52,487 nucleotides of DNA from Planctomycetota bacterium. GTDB taxonomy: Bacteria > Planctomycetota > Phycisphaerae > WQYP01. Shown one piece after another: positions 44,051-52,487 of the stretch. The stretch's first letter is position 1, and every line of letters begins with the position of its first letter. The position numbers and the translations under genes are program-made. Under the pieces are notes generated by a model. That model saw only the letters and a list, made by a program, of their open reading frames with translations, did not search any database and had not been told where the DNA came from. The stretch spans positions 1-52,487 of the forward strand of contig JAJZCR010000021.1 in assembly GCA_021851715.1 (NCBI GenBank). Direction: 5' to 3'.

Positions 44051-46258
44051 ATGTCCGATGTAATCGAGTGTCATAAATCAGCGGCCGCGGTCAAAACGTC
44101 GCGCCGCGAAGTGCTTAGCGCGATGGGCATAGTGGCGGGAGCATCCATAGTCCGAGCGGTAGTGGGGCCAACCGGACGGGTTTGGGCCGACCCAACGCCG
44201 GTCGCGGCGGAGGGACACGCCCCGGTCGGGTTGACACTGCTGCCGCATCCCGCGCCAAAGCGTATGCACGGTTGGAGCTGGAAGTTGCCGCCGAATTTGG
44301 TGCGGCCCGATTCCGGTCTCCGCAACAATATTTTTTATCTCGGGCAGAAGGTGAATTTTAAGCTTGGTCTCGCGGCAAAAACCTACGAAGTCCGTGATTA
44401 TTTTGGTGAATTAGTGGACCATGGCCCCGCCGGTGCCAACATCACAGTTAAGGTCGCACAGCCGGGCTGGTACAAGCTCTATATTTTCGGATCCAAAGCA
44501 ACCCAGCAGTGGGGAGATATCGTGGGCGGAACCACGTTTGTCATCTTCCGTAAAACGCCGGGCTTCGCCCCGCAGCCGCCCAAGGGTTTTGATTCCGGCA
44601 GCATTACCGACGAGCCTATGCATGGCGTGACGGGTATCGGGCCGGAACGCGAAAGTGTACCCGATTGCACCAAGCCGGAAATGTCGATTAAATCACTGGA
44701 ACCCCCCATTCAATTGCTGGAAAAGTTTTATATGCCGTATGATCCATTACGGCATCGGGTGTTGGAGATTTCATTTTCCAACGGCACCAAGGACAGTGCC
44801 GGGGTTAAACAAATCGTCGAGCATTTCAAAAAACGCGTGCAGTGCTGGGAACCACGCAACGAGCCGAACGGCGGCAGTACCGGAGCGGCCTTTGCCGTCA
44901 ACGAAATGAAACCGTTTTATGAAGCCATCAAGAGTGTGGATCCCAATTTGACCGTGCTCGGGCCGGGAACGGTAACCATTACCCCCGCCGGTAATATGCT
45001 CGGCTGGATTGAAGATTTTCTCAAAGCGGGTGGTGGAAAATATATCGATGCATTTTCCATGCACATCTACAACGCGATCAATGGCGACTTATCCATGGGC
45101 CGCGAAGCGCTGGTGAACCTCAATAAGCTGCTGGCCAAATACGGCGTGGCCCAAAAACCCAAATGGCAGACGGAGCAGGGCTATTTTTGCCCGGTGTACG
45201 GTTCTTATCAGCCGCGGCTGCAAGGCCGCTGGACCATGATTCAGATGTCTCTCTACGAGCAGTTTGGCATACCCAAGGAGCGTAACTGTTACTTTTACGA
45301 TAAAAGCCATGGCTTTTGGGATTTTCCAAGCTGGTTTGAAAATGGCGACGGCAGTTTGAACCCGGCAGCCTCGCTGATGCGCGTATGGTCGGAGGAGGTA
45401 TACGGCACCAATTTTGCCCAACCCTATGATTTCGGCCAACCCGGAAATAACCTGTACGTGGGAAGTCTTTTCACCGGGCCGAATAAGCGTGTCGCCATTT
45501 TTCAAAGCGCCGGCGTACATAACGGCCAGGTGTTACTGCACGTCCGCGGCGGGCGGACGTTGAGCCTGGTGTCGTCCCAGGGAGTGGAGAGTAAGCTGGC
45601 GGTGCGTGGTGGCGTGGCCACATTGCCGGTGCCCGAACTGCCGGTGTATGTGCGGTTGGCCCGTGGGCAGCAGATCGCAGTGGTTCCGACCAATTGGGGG
45701 CCAAATTTGGCATTGCAGCCGGGCGTAACTGCGGCCACCTCTCCGGCGGCACCGCAAAAAACGAAGGAATCCGACAATGACATTTCCAAACTCCACAATG
45801 GCGTTCTGGAAAACTGGTATTACGCCCAGGGCAAGGTTACACCGTGGAATTTTACCCCGGTATCTTGGCCTTGCTGGATTGAAATGCGGTTGCCCAAGCC
45901 AACCCCCATCAGTCGGGTGGTGGTCTTTGCTTGTGTGCCCTGGCAGGGTCAGGGCACGTTGTTGAACTACGAATTGCAGTATCACCATCAGGGCCGGTGG
46001 ATCACCCTCGACCATATCAACAAGCCCACCAAGACCTTTGGCGTATATACGCCCAACGTGCGCACTACGGTGGACAGCTTTTTTGATGATCATTGCATCT
46101 TCCCCAGTCATTTTTCCCCGGTGACCGCCGACCGCATCCGATTGCTGGTTCATGATGCGAGTTGGGGCGGCGGCGCCAGTGAAATAATAGGCCAAGCGGG
46201 CGGACAGTCTGGCCCGCACTGGATTACCCTGAGGGAAATTGAGATTTATGGTTCATAA
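44051..46258 (+). CDS. Tat-exported GH-A glycosidase with discoidin module
   Basis: This is a 735-residue protein. The ATG has AAAGGAA upstream. The twin-arginine signal is TSRREVLSAMGIVAGASIV (residues 16-34). A beta-rich N-terminal domain is followed by a barrel with CWEPRNEPNGG (E271, putative acid/base) and WQTEQGYF (E375, putative nucleophile). The C-terminal discoidin-like module has PCWIEMRLPKPTPISRVVVF, LLNYELQYHHQGRWITLDH and ITLREIEIYG. The remnant at 27189 is a collapsed relative of this gene. The stop is 2 nt before the next start, so tight coupling is likely. Confidence 0.85.
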   Translation: MSDVIECHKSAAAVKTSRREVLSAMGIVAGASIVRAVVGPTGRVWADPTPVAAEGHAPVGLTLLPHPAPKRMHGWSWKLPPNLVRPDSGLRNNIFYLGQKVNFKLGLAAKTYEVRDYFGELVDHGPAGANITVKVAQPGWYKLYIFGSKATQQWGDIVGGTTFVIFRKTPGFAPQPPKGFDSGSITDEPMHGVTGIGPERESVPDCTKPEMSIKSLEPPIQLLEKFYMPYDPLRHRVLEISFSNGTKDSAGVKQIVEHFKKRVQCWEPRNEPNGGSTGAAFAVNEMKPFYEAIKSVDPNLTVLGPGTVTITPAGNMLGWIEDFLKAGGGKYIDAFSMHIYNAINGDLSMGREALVNLNKLLAKYGVAQKPKWQTEQGYFCPVYGSYQPRLQGRWTMIQMSLYEQFGIPKERNCYFYDKSHGFWDFPSWFENGDGSLNPAASLMRVWSEEVYGTNFAQPYDFGQPGNNLYVGSLFTGPNKRVAIFQSAGVHNGQVLLHVRGGRTLSLVSSQGVESKLAVRGGVATLPVPELPVYVRLARGQQIAVVPTNWGPNLALQPGVTAATSPAAPQKTKESDNDISKLHNGVLENWYYAQGKVTPWNFTPVSWPCWIEMRLPKPTPISRVVVFACVPWQGQGTLLNYELQYHHQGRWITLDHINKPTKTFGVYTPNVRTTVDSFFDDHCIFPSHFSPVTADRIRLLVHDASWGGGASEIIGQAGGQSGPHWITLREIEIYGS

Positions 46259-46260
46259 AG

Positions 46261-48504
46261 ATGTCAAAATTTGCCAATACAAAAATTAAGTTATGCGGGG
46301 GCGTTCCTGCAATTGTGGTGGATGGCCAGCCGATTCACGGCATGACCGCTACCAGTTGCGCCTTTGACGATCCGCAGGTGGTACGTGATTTCGTGGCCGG
46401 TGGCGTGGAAATCATGATGATCTGGATTGAAATCGGCATCCATTGCTGGAAAGGTCCGGGCTCCTATGACTGGTCGTATGCGGAAAAGAAACTGGAATTT
46501 TTTGAAACGCACTCCGGGAGCACTCGCTGGCTCATTCGCGTGCGGCTGGGCCTTTTGGCCGACTGGTTTCGCCGGGCCTACCCCGAAGAGGTACATAATC
46601 CACCGGTAACGCCGAATGAGCCCCAGCGCATTGCAGTGTCCAATATCGCCTCGTCCGTATGGTGCCAGGAAGTGTGCCGGCTGGTCCGGGATTTTGTTAA
46701 ATGGTTGGAAAGCACGCACTGGGCTCCGCGCGTTATTGGATTCATGCTCAATGCCGGCGCCACCGAAGAGTGGTTGATTTTTGATACGCATGAAACCAGC
46801 CGCGGTCACTACCATCCCGTTTATCAGCGGGAAATGCGGGATTGGTTGCGCCGCATGTATCACGACGATTCGAGTCTTTTGAAAAGAGCCTGGAATGACC
46901 CGGACGTGGATTTTGCTACCGCCACGCCGCCGACAGGCATGATGCGCTTAGGCAGCCACATCTGGGGGCCATATACGCTGCGTGATCCCCGGTTGGAGCG
47001 GCCGGCGATTGATTATTACCGTTTCCTCAATGAAACGCTGGCCAACGCCCTGATCGCTATCTGCCGGAGCGCGAAAGAGGCGGCTGGCTCGCCCATTATC
47101 TGCGGTGGGTTTCACAGCTATTTGTGGTGGGAAACGGGCGTCTATTCCTACATTCAGGAATATGGGCATAGTTTGATTCAAATGCTCAACGAGAGCCCAT
47201 GGGTGGATTTTGTTTCCGATATTACCAGCTACGACAACCGCTACCCAGGCGGGCCTTCGGGCTATCTGGGGCTGCCCCAGAGTTTGAACCTGCACCAAAA
47301 GCTGCACTACACGGAAGTAGACCTGAAAACGGTCGCATGTTTGACCCCGGCGCAGCGGGAGGCGTGGAAAGCGGTTGATCCAGCCACGATTCCGGCCATG
47401 ACTGGGGAGCCGGCCATTCCGGACCGTATTTGGCGTTGGGATCTGGGCTATTGCGGCCGCGATGACGAGGAGGAAGTAGCCCGTATTCAACGCGAGCATA
47501 TTCATAATCTCATTACGGGCAGCGCCTACTGGTGGTTTGACATTGCCAGCCATAATTATCAATTGCCGGCGATTGTGTCGGCGCTGCGAAAGCTATCGGA
47601 TATTGGCAAGGCGTCGATGACCTGGGATAGAAGCTCGATTGCGGAAGTTGCGTTTGTGTGTTCGGAAGAGACGCCGTTTTATCAATCGGCGATGAACGGT
47701 TCGCTGCTACGGTTTGAAATGGAATCCGCCCATGGGCTGCTGCTGGATCTAGCCACGAGGCAATGGGGTCTGGCCGGGGTACCATTGGACTTTTATGAAC
47801 TCCACGATCTGAATCATCCGGAATTTCCGGGCGATCAGTATAAACTGCTGATATTTGTGAATTGCGCCCGCGTTTCCTCCAAGGCCGCCGCCGGCATCCG
47901 GCGGTGGCAACGCGATAATCGCGTATTTTGCTGGACCTTTGCGGCGGGTGTAATGGATGAGACCAATATTAACCCGGCGCTTAACGCGGACTTGATCGGG
48001 ATGAGGCTGGGGTGGAAACGCACGCGTCGGAACATTCACGTGCAAATGCGGGATCAAGGTCATCCGTTGACCCAGGGTGGCGCGGGTCTGAATTTCGGTA
48101 CGGAAGGGTCCGTCGGCCCGGTTTTTTTCGTGGATGATCCCAAGGCCAACATTGTCGGCCATCTGCGCGACGGCGGAGAACCGGGGGTTGCCTGGCGCTG
48201 CCACGAGGACTGGCGGAGCGTGTATCTTTCCATGCTTAATTTCGGCCCGGATTTGTTACGTAACCTGGTCACCTATGCCGGCGGGCACATCTGGTGCTCC
48301 AGCAATGACGTGATTTATGCCAATCGTTCTCTGCTGTGTCTGCATACCGCGACGGGAGGCGAGAAAAGCATTGTACTTCCGGGAAAAGCGCACATTACCG
48401 ATCTATGGACCGGCCGACGAGAGGCCGCGCCCATCGATCGGTTGACCATAAACAGCCCGCCCTATCGCACCAGCGTATGGCGGACGCAATACCTTTCAGA
48501 TTAA
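46261..48504 (+). CDS. GH42-like beta-galactosidase family protein
   Basis: This is a 747-residue protein without a signal peptide, so probably intracellular, acting on imported oligosaccharides. Motifs of GH42-like enzymes are visible: an early barrel strand with GVEIMMIWIEIGIHCW, MLNAGATEEW with tandem E169/E170 (putative acid/base) and LHYTEVDLKT with E352 (putative nucleophile). After about residue 470 an amidotransferase-like trimerisation domain follows (YKLLIFVNCARVSSKAAAGIRRW), then a small beta domain. The family acts on beta-galactosides or related sugars, but the divergence here precludes naming one. Confidence 0.82.
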   Translation: MSKFANTKIKLCGGVPAIVVDGQPIHGMTATSCAFDDPQVVRDFVAGGVEIMMIWIEIGIHCWKGPGSYDWSYAEKKLEFFETHSGSTRWLIRVRLGLLADWFRRAYPEEVHNPPVTPNEPQRIAVSNIASSVWCQEVCRLVRDFVKWLESTHWAPRVIGFMLNAGATEEWLIFDTHETSRGHYHPVYQREMRDWLRRMYHDDSSLLKRAWNDPDVDFATATPPTGMMRLGSHIWGPYTLRDPRLERPAIDYYRFLNETLANALIAICRSAKEAAGSPIICGGFHSYLWWETGVYSYIQEYGHSLIQMLNESPWVDFVSDITSYDNRYPGGPSGYLGLPQSLNLHQKLHYTEVDLKTVACLTPAQREAWKAVDPATIPAMTGEPAIPDRIWRWDLGYCGRDDEEEVARIQREHIHNLITGSAYWWFDIASHNYQLPAIVSALRKLSDIGKASMTWDRSSIAEVAFVCSEETPFYQSAMNGSLLRFEMESAHGLLLDLATRQWGLAGVPLDFYELHDLNHPEFPGDQYKLLIFVNCARVSSKAAAGIRRWQRDNRVFCWTFAAGVMDETNINPALNADLIGMRLGWKRTRRNIHVQMRDQGHPLTQGGAGLNFGTEGSVGPVFFVDDPKANIVGHLRDGGEPGVAWRCHEDWRSVYLSMLNFGPDLLRNLVTYAGGHIWCSSNDVIYANRSLLCLHTATGGEKSIVLPGKAHITDLWTGRREAAPIDRLTINSPPYRTSVWRTQYLSD

Positions 48505-48516
48505 AGGACGAGACGA

Positions 48517-50535
48517 ATGGATCAATGGACGTACGATACGGCTGTATGGTCGCCGCCGGAGGCAGCGCCATTTCTCGGTAATGGCTTTATCGGTGGAAAT
48601 ATACCCATTGACGGGCACGGGGCCACCGGGAATCCCTGGGGGGCGACCGTGGCCGCGTTTTATGTGGGACCGGACGAGACCTTCGTGCAAGTGCCGCACT
48701 GGCTCAACGTAGGCCTGCGGATCGACGGTCGGCCGGTGCGGCCCTCTTGGGTCAATTTTCGCCGGGTATTGGATTTGCGCCATGGGGTGCTGCGCACGAC
48801 GTATACCGATGCCGAGGGTGCGCTACGTGTTACCGCCGTCACGTTTTGCCATCGGGCGCGAAAACATATCGCCTCCTATCATGTGAGTATCACCGCGCTC
48901 AAAGATGTGTCCGTGGAAATATCCCCACGCTTGGACACCATGGGCTGTCCGATTCAACCGGCGGACATTCGGCGGGCCGATGATGCTGGGAGCGAAAATG
49001 TCGGATGGACTCTTGATTTCGGCGACGTGGGGGCCAAAGCCGCCCAAGTAATGTGGTTGGACCTGGCTGGCACCGGCTGCGGAACCAGCCCGGCGTGCCG
49101 GAATCTGGATCATGCGACGGCCGTTGGCCGCAGCTTCTCATTGAACTTCCAGCAGGGCTCGCGCTGTGAACTGCGGGGCATTGTCGCCACCTGCATCGGC
49201 AGCGATCCGCTGCCGGCGGCGCGAGAAATCGTCGGGCAAGCTGCACGCACTGGATATACCGCTTTGGAACAGGAGCATAGTCTGGCGATGGACCAGTTGT
49301 GGAGCGGATTTGATGTGGAAATAGGCGATCCATTTCTGGAACGCCGGTTTGTGAGTTCGCTGTTTTATCTGTTGTGTGGCTACCGGCAGGATGTGATCTG
49401 GGGCGGATGCGCCACCGGGCTTTCCAGTGCCGGCTCCTGGGGTGGATCGGTTTTTTGGGATACGGAATTCTACATGTTTCCGCCCCTGTTGGTGTTTCAT
49501 CCAGAACTGGCACGCAATATGCTGCTGTATCGCTCGGACACATTGGGGGCGGCAGCGAAAAATGCCCGTGAGCATGGCGAAGCCGGTGCCCGCTTCGCTT
49601 GGCAGAGCAAAAAGACCGGGCGCCCGTTCGCCGGCGTCTTCGAGGCAGAACGCCACGTTTCCAGCAACATTGCCTACTGCGCATGGTGGTATGCGCACTG
49701 CGCGGGGGACGGGGAATTTATGGCCGCGCATGGCCGGAATCTGCTACGCGAGGTGGCACGGAATTGGGCGTCGCGCGCCGCGGCCGATACGCAACAGCCG
49801 GGGCAGTTTCACCTGAACCATGTGATCCCCTCGGATGAGCACGTCCTGGACCATCATGTGGGCACACCGATCAATGATTCCGTGATGACCAATGCCTATG
49901 CCGCGTGGGTGCTGCGTACCGCCGCTGGCCTTGCCGATGAGACGATAACCGATCAGGAGCGGCGCAACTGGCAAGCCATTGCCGCAGGTCTATATCTTCC
50001 GCTGGACCGGGAGCGGAGAATTTACCGCGAATACGCCGGCTATAACGGCCACCCGATCAAGCAGGCGGATGTTGGACATTTATTTTTTCCATTGTGCGTC
50101 AGCGCTGATCCCGCGGAAATTCGCCGCAATGTCTATTACTACGCGGATCGTGAGCGCGAAACCGGCCTGTATCTTACCCATAGCCCATACGTATACGCTG
50201 CGGCGCTTTCGCGTGCTGGTGACGTGGCCGGAGTGGAGCGGTTTCTGCGCCTCTCGGAACGCAATGTGGTGGGTCCATTTGAAATTCCGCGGGAATCCAA
50301 TTACGGCGGCGGCGTGGTGGTAACCGGAGCGGGCAGCTTTTTATCCCTGATTCTTTACGGTGTGGCCGGCCTGGAAAATATGGGGTCGGCGATGACGGCC
50401 CATTCTTGTGTGCCGGCCAGCGTTGGCCACGTGAAGATTGCGGGCATTCACTTTCAGGGGCGGCGCTACGTCCTGACAGCCGAGGCGGCACCGACGGGCG
50501 GCGTGGCGGTGCCGCCGTTGATTCGTGAAATATAA
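48517..50535 (+). CDS. GH65-family glycosidase or phosphorylase
   Basis: This is a 672-residue protein without a signal peptide. It has the GH65 layout: a beta-sandwich N-terminal domain (FLGNGFIGGNIPIDG), then an (alpha/alpha)6 barrel with SVFWDTEFYMFPPLL around residue 317, IPSDEHVLDHHVGTPINDSVMTN (E441, the likely general acid) and IKQADVGHLFFPL. GH65 enzymes cleave or phosphorolyse alpha-glucosides by inversion. With the GH42-like protein, it could finish intracellular breakdown of an imported oligosaccharide. The ATG has AAAGGAC upstream, and it is the last gene of the operon, ending 6 bp before the right copy of the 33-bp repeat. Confidence 0.83.
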   Translation: MDQWTYDTAVWSPPEAAPFLGNGFIGGNIPIDGHGATGNPWGATVAAFYVGPDETFVQVPHWLNVGLRIDGRPVRPSWVNFRRVLDLRHGVLRTTYTDAEGALRVTAVTFCHRARKHIASYHVSITALKDVSVEISPRLDTMGCPIQPADIRRADDAGSENVGWTLDFGDVGAKAAQVMWLDLAGTGCGTSPACRNLDHATAVGRSFSLNFQQGSRCELRGIVATCIGSDPLPAAREIVGQAARTGYTALEQEHSLAMDQLWSGFDVEIGDPFLERRFVSSLFYLLCGYRQDVIWGGCATGLSSAGSWGGSVFWDTEFYMFPPLLVFHPELARNMLLYRSDTLGAAAKNAREHGEAGARFAWQSKKTGRPFAGVFEAERHVSSNIAYCAWWYAHCAGDGEFMAAHGRNLLREVARNWASRAAADTQQPGQFHLNHVIPSDEHVLDHHVGTPINDSVMTNAYAAWVLRTAAGLADETITDQERRNWQAIAAGLYLPLDRERRIYREYAGYNGHPIKQADVGHLFFPLCVSADPAEIRRNVYYYADRERETGLYLTHSPYVYAAALSRAGDVAGVERFLRLSERNVVGPFEIPRESNYGGGVVVTGAGSFLSLILYGVAGLENMGSAMTAHSCVPASVGHVKIAGIHFQGRRYVLTAEAAPTGGVAVPPLIREI

Positions 50536-50541
50536 GCAGGC

Positions 50542-50574
50542 TGTAATACTCCCCAAAAACTGGGTGCGATGCTA
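50542..50574 (-). repeat. 33-bp inverted repeat, right copy
   Basis: This is the inverted partner of 653-685 (30 of 33 bases match). On the plus strand it begins TGTAATACTCCCC and reads rightwards. If it is an insertion sequence end, the element has been interrupted by the IS630 copy at 50629 and the rest is not obvious. If it is the end of a 49.9-kb unit, the whole gene cluster lies inside. Confidence 0.7.
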
Positions 50575-50628
50575 ACCCCAATACGGTTTACTTAAGGATG
50601 ACGATATAGTCCTGGAACTTAATAGATA

Positions 50629-51800
50629 TACAGAAGCGTATAATTAAAGGGACATTATTAGAGGATGGTGGTATACTTTGTCGCGTAGGTTTGCGCAAAG
50701 GAGTGTGCCATGGTTCCTCGCTTGATTCGGTTGGACGAGAAAAAGCGTCAGCGCTTGATTCGGTTGCGTAAGGCGGCGGAACAGGATGGAGCCTATCGCG
50801 TGGCTCGGCGGCTGCATGCGGTTATTCTGAATTCGCGGGGGCGTACCAGCGGAGAGATAGCCCGCATTCTCGAATCGCCGCGTTCTAAGGTATCTTTGTG
50901 GTTGGCCCATTTTCAGGAGCATGGCGTGCCGGGCCTGTTGGAGGGCCATCGCAGCGGGCGACCGGTCGAACTATCGCACACGCAGCAACAGGCGTTGGCG
51001 GACATCATCGAGAGCGGTCCGGTGGCCTACGGATTTGATTGTGGGGTCTGGACATCGCCGCGGATAGCGCGCGTCATTGAGGAGGAATTTAGTGTTCACT
51101 ATCACCCCGGACATGTCCGCCATCTTTTACAGCGGATGAATTTTTCAGTGCAGCGTCCTCGACGGGTGTTGGTGCGAGGGGATCCCGCGCAGCAGAATCG
51201 TTGGCAGCGCTATGATTATCCCTGCCTAAAAAAAAGCCCGGCGCGAAGGTCGGGCGTTGATTTTGACCGATGAGGCCAGCTTTCGACAGGATTCCACCAT
51301 TCATGCAACTTGGAGCCGTGTTGGACACCCGCCCGAGGTGCCGGTTACCGGGGAGCGAAAAAGCGTGAAGATTCTGGGCGCTGTTGAATTGCAACGCCGC
51401 CGCTTTCTTTATCAGCGAGACCAAGTGTTTAATGCCCAGGCCTATCTGGATTTCCTGCAACGGCAAATCGCCCCGCGTTATCGACGGCAGGGTGCCATTC
51501 TGGTTCAGGATAACGCCTCCTACCATAAAGATAAGGATGTCTGGGCATGGTTCCGCCAGAACCGCACCTGGTTAGAGGTCAAACCCCTGCCGCCCTATTC
51601 CCCGCAATTCAATCCCACTGAACGGCTATGGCAACATACACGTAAAAATGGAACTCATAACCGGTCCTTTCTAACCGTGGACGAATTGGCTCGGACCCTG
51701 ACGCGCGTGTTCCGCAATATGCAATCCAAGCCGGAAACCATCAGCGCCTATCTCCAGCCTTTTCTGTGAGCATATGTCCCTTTAATTATACGCTTCTGTA
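50629..51800 (+). mobile_element. IS630-family insertion sequence (complete)
   Basis: This is a 1172-bp element bounded by perfect 26-bp terminal inverted repeats (starting TACAGAAGCGTATAATTAAA) and flanked on both sides by the TA dinucleotide that IS630/Tc1-mariner elements duplicate (50627-50628 and 51801-51802). It carries one transposase gene in two overlapping frames. Its intact ends suggest recent arrival. It inserted between the 33-bp repeat and a replication-gene fragment. Confidence 0.92.
50710..51769 (+). CDS. IS630-family transposase (two frames, ORF A and B)
   Basis: ORF A (50710-51273) carries the N-terminal helix-turn-helix region (RTSGEIARILESPRSKVSLWL, then GLLEGHRSGRPVEL). 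ORF B, open to 51769, carries the catalytic DDE residues: LILTDEASFRQ (first Asp), ILVQDNASYHKDKD (second Asp) and FNPTERLWQHTRKN (Glu). The frames join at a run of eight A at 51228-51235. Dropping one A, by transcriptional slippage, or a +1 shift gives LKKARREGRALILTDEA. Frameshift expression at A-runs is known in this family, so the gene may be functional; a simple frameshift mutation is the alternative. ORF B's nominal start at 51257 is not needed if slippage occurs. Confidence 0.88.
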
Positions 51801-51843
51801 TAGCTGTGGTGGCGACAAGTCTTCGGGGCGTTGTTCCTTGTAG

Positions 51844-52272
51844 TTGGACATTTTTATTTTTCACAACGCGCGGGTTGATGCGGCCCAGTGGATCACCGCC
51901 GGCGAAACAGCGTTCGGCTGGACTGCCGGGACATTTCTTGCGGCGTACCGTCGGAATATCAGCGGCGCGAACAGTACCGCGATCGAGGCATCGCCGGTCG
52001 GTGACTCGATCATGGCGCTGATGACACAGCACGTCACATGGGAAGGCAGCTACACCGAACTGCTGGAGATCCTGGGCCGGCTAGCCGGGGAAAAAATGAC
52101 GAGCGCGAAAACATGGCCAAAAGCAGCGCGTGGGCTGTCCGGCGCTATCGAGCGCGTCCGCCCCAATCTGCGGAGAGCAGGAATAGAAATAACAGAGATT
52201 GGCCGCGACTCGGCCTCGCGGCGACACATGTACCGGATCACCCAGGTGAGCGCAGTATCCTCCAGCGGCTGA
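51844..52272 (+). pseudogene. C-terminal fragment of phage/plasmid-type primase-helicase
   Basis: A 142-codon frame opens with TTG straight after a stop. AAQWITAGETAFGWTAGTFLAAYRRN and WPKAARGLSGAIERVRPNLRRAGIEITE match the pattern at the C-terminus of large phage- or island-type replication proteins (primase/AAA helicase fusions), whose front 500 or more residues are missing. The IS630 element lies 41 bp upstream, so the rest was probably lost or displaced by the mobile-element insertions. It is a remnant of a prophage or integrative element. Confidence 0.6.
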
Positions 52273-52487
52273 CGGTCTGAGGTGTCGCGGTCTTTATCCC
52301 ATTCGTGCTCCGATGGGATAGATGTTTCGGGATGTTACGCAATGTTACGGAAAAAATCCGTGATAGCCCAATAAAAGCGTGTATTCCGAAACATCGAAAC
52401 GTCCGAAACATCTTTCCGGACCCTCCCGAGGTGAACCGGCGCACGCCATCAGAAATCCATAGAGTTGTTTAGACAACATTGTTTACC
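52273..52487. repeat. iteron-like cluster of short repeats
   Basis: No gene is visible here. Several repeats are packed into 120 bp: a stem TATCCCAT (52295-52302) / ATGGGATA (52313-52320); GATGTTTCGG (52321-52330) with two inverted copies CCGAAACATC at 52386-52395 and 52403-52412; a 10-bp direct step GATGTTACG/AATGTTACG at 52331 and 52341; and a small hairpin ACGGA/TCCGT (52347-52361). Next to a replication-protein fragment this could be part of an origin of a mobile element. Confidence 0.5.

Noticed and set aside
51257..51769. ORF B of the IS630 element as an independent gene
   Set aside because: Its catalytic DDE domain continues the family fold begun in ORF A across the A8 run, so it is treated as one transposase gene.
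1..52487. tRNA, rRNA or prophage structural genes
   Set aside because: I found no cloverleaf, rRNA signature or phage structural motif. The only hints of phage or plasmid origin are at the right edge.

Overview
This is a GC-rich bacterial window. The gene content suggests a heterotrophic member of the Planctomycetota, perhaps Phycisphaerae-like; a Verrucomicrobiota/Lentisphaerota-type relative is possible, and no rRNA or other marker settles it. Three protein families dominate: secreted proteins with a C-terminal PEP-CTERM sorting tail, type IV/II-like pseudopilins with a class III leader, and large secreted or intracellular glycoside hydrolases. No exosortase, prepilin peptidase or pilus ATPase is present, so these substrates must be processed by machinery encoded elsewhere.

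Layout. 1-652 has no convincing gene. A 33-bp sequence at 653-685 abuts a beheaded PEP-CTERM gene (686-823). From there to about 17 kb, pseudopilin genes (1279, 11619, 14964 and 15948) alternate with runs of PEP-CTERM genes (4415, 5290, 7110, 8146, 8835, 9763, 10564, 13123). At 17386-19489 lie a large PEP-CTERM gene and a tiny 'shell' gene made only of a signal peptide plus a PEP-CTERM tail. At 19632-30221 is a first carbohydrate block: a ThuA-like/GH-A protein, a propeller/GH-A/discoidin protein, a Tat-exported GH-A enzyme, a remnant of another, a DegT-type aminotransferase and a ceramidase-like hydrolase. At 30596-33905 a sigma-region-4 protein precedes two PEP-CTERM genes. At 34146-36838 is a three-pseudopilin operon. 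On the minus strand, 36909-38126 encodes a XylR/AraC-type regulator, divergent from a second carbohydrate block (38460-50535) that repeats the first and ends with GH42-like and GH65 enzymes. The right edge is mobile: an inverted copy of the 33-bp sequence, a complete IS630-family element (50629-51800), a replication-protein fragment and an iteron-like repeat cluster.

How it works together. Eleven nearly identical tandem sites, of form TTGCGC-N5-TATAA repeated with a 21-bp period (20 bp in one), sit just upstream of the -10 or -35 element of nearly every transcription unit. That geometry is typical of AraC-family operators, and one site lies in the divergent promoter region of the XylR/AraC gene. 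I infer one local sugar-responsive regulon that co-controls pseudopilins, PEP-CTERM surface proteins, a sigma-like factor and polysaccharide-degrading enzymes. On top of this, the pseudopilin leaders carry a CTCCCGT heptanucleotide repeat whose copy number differs between paralogs. In one copy (14964-15898) it puts the start codon out of frame with the pilin body, which looks like a phase-variable switch caught OFF.
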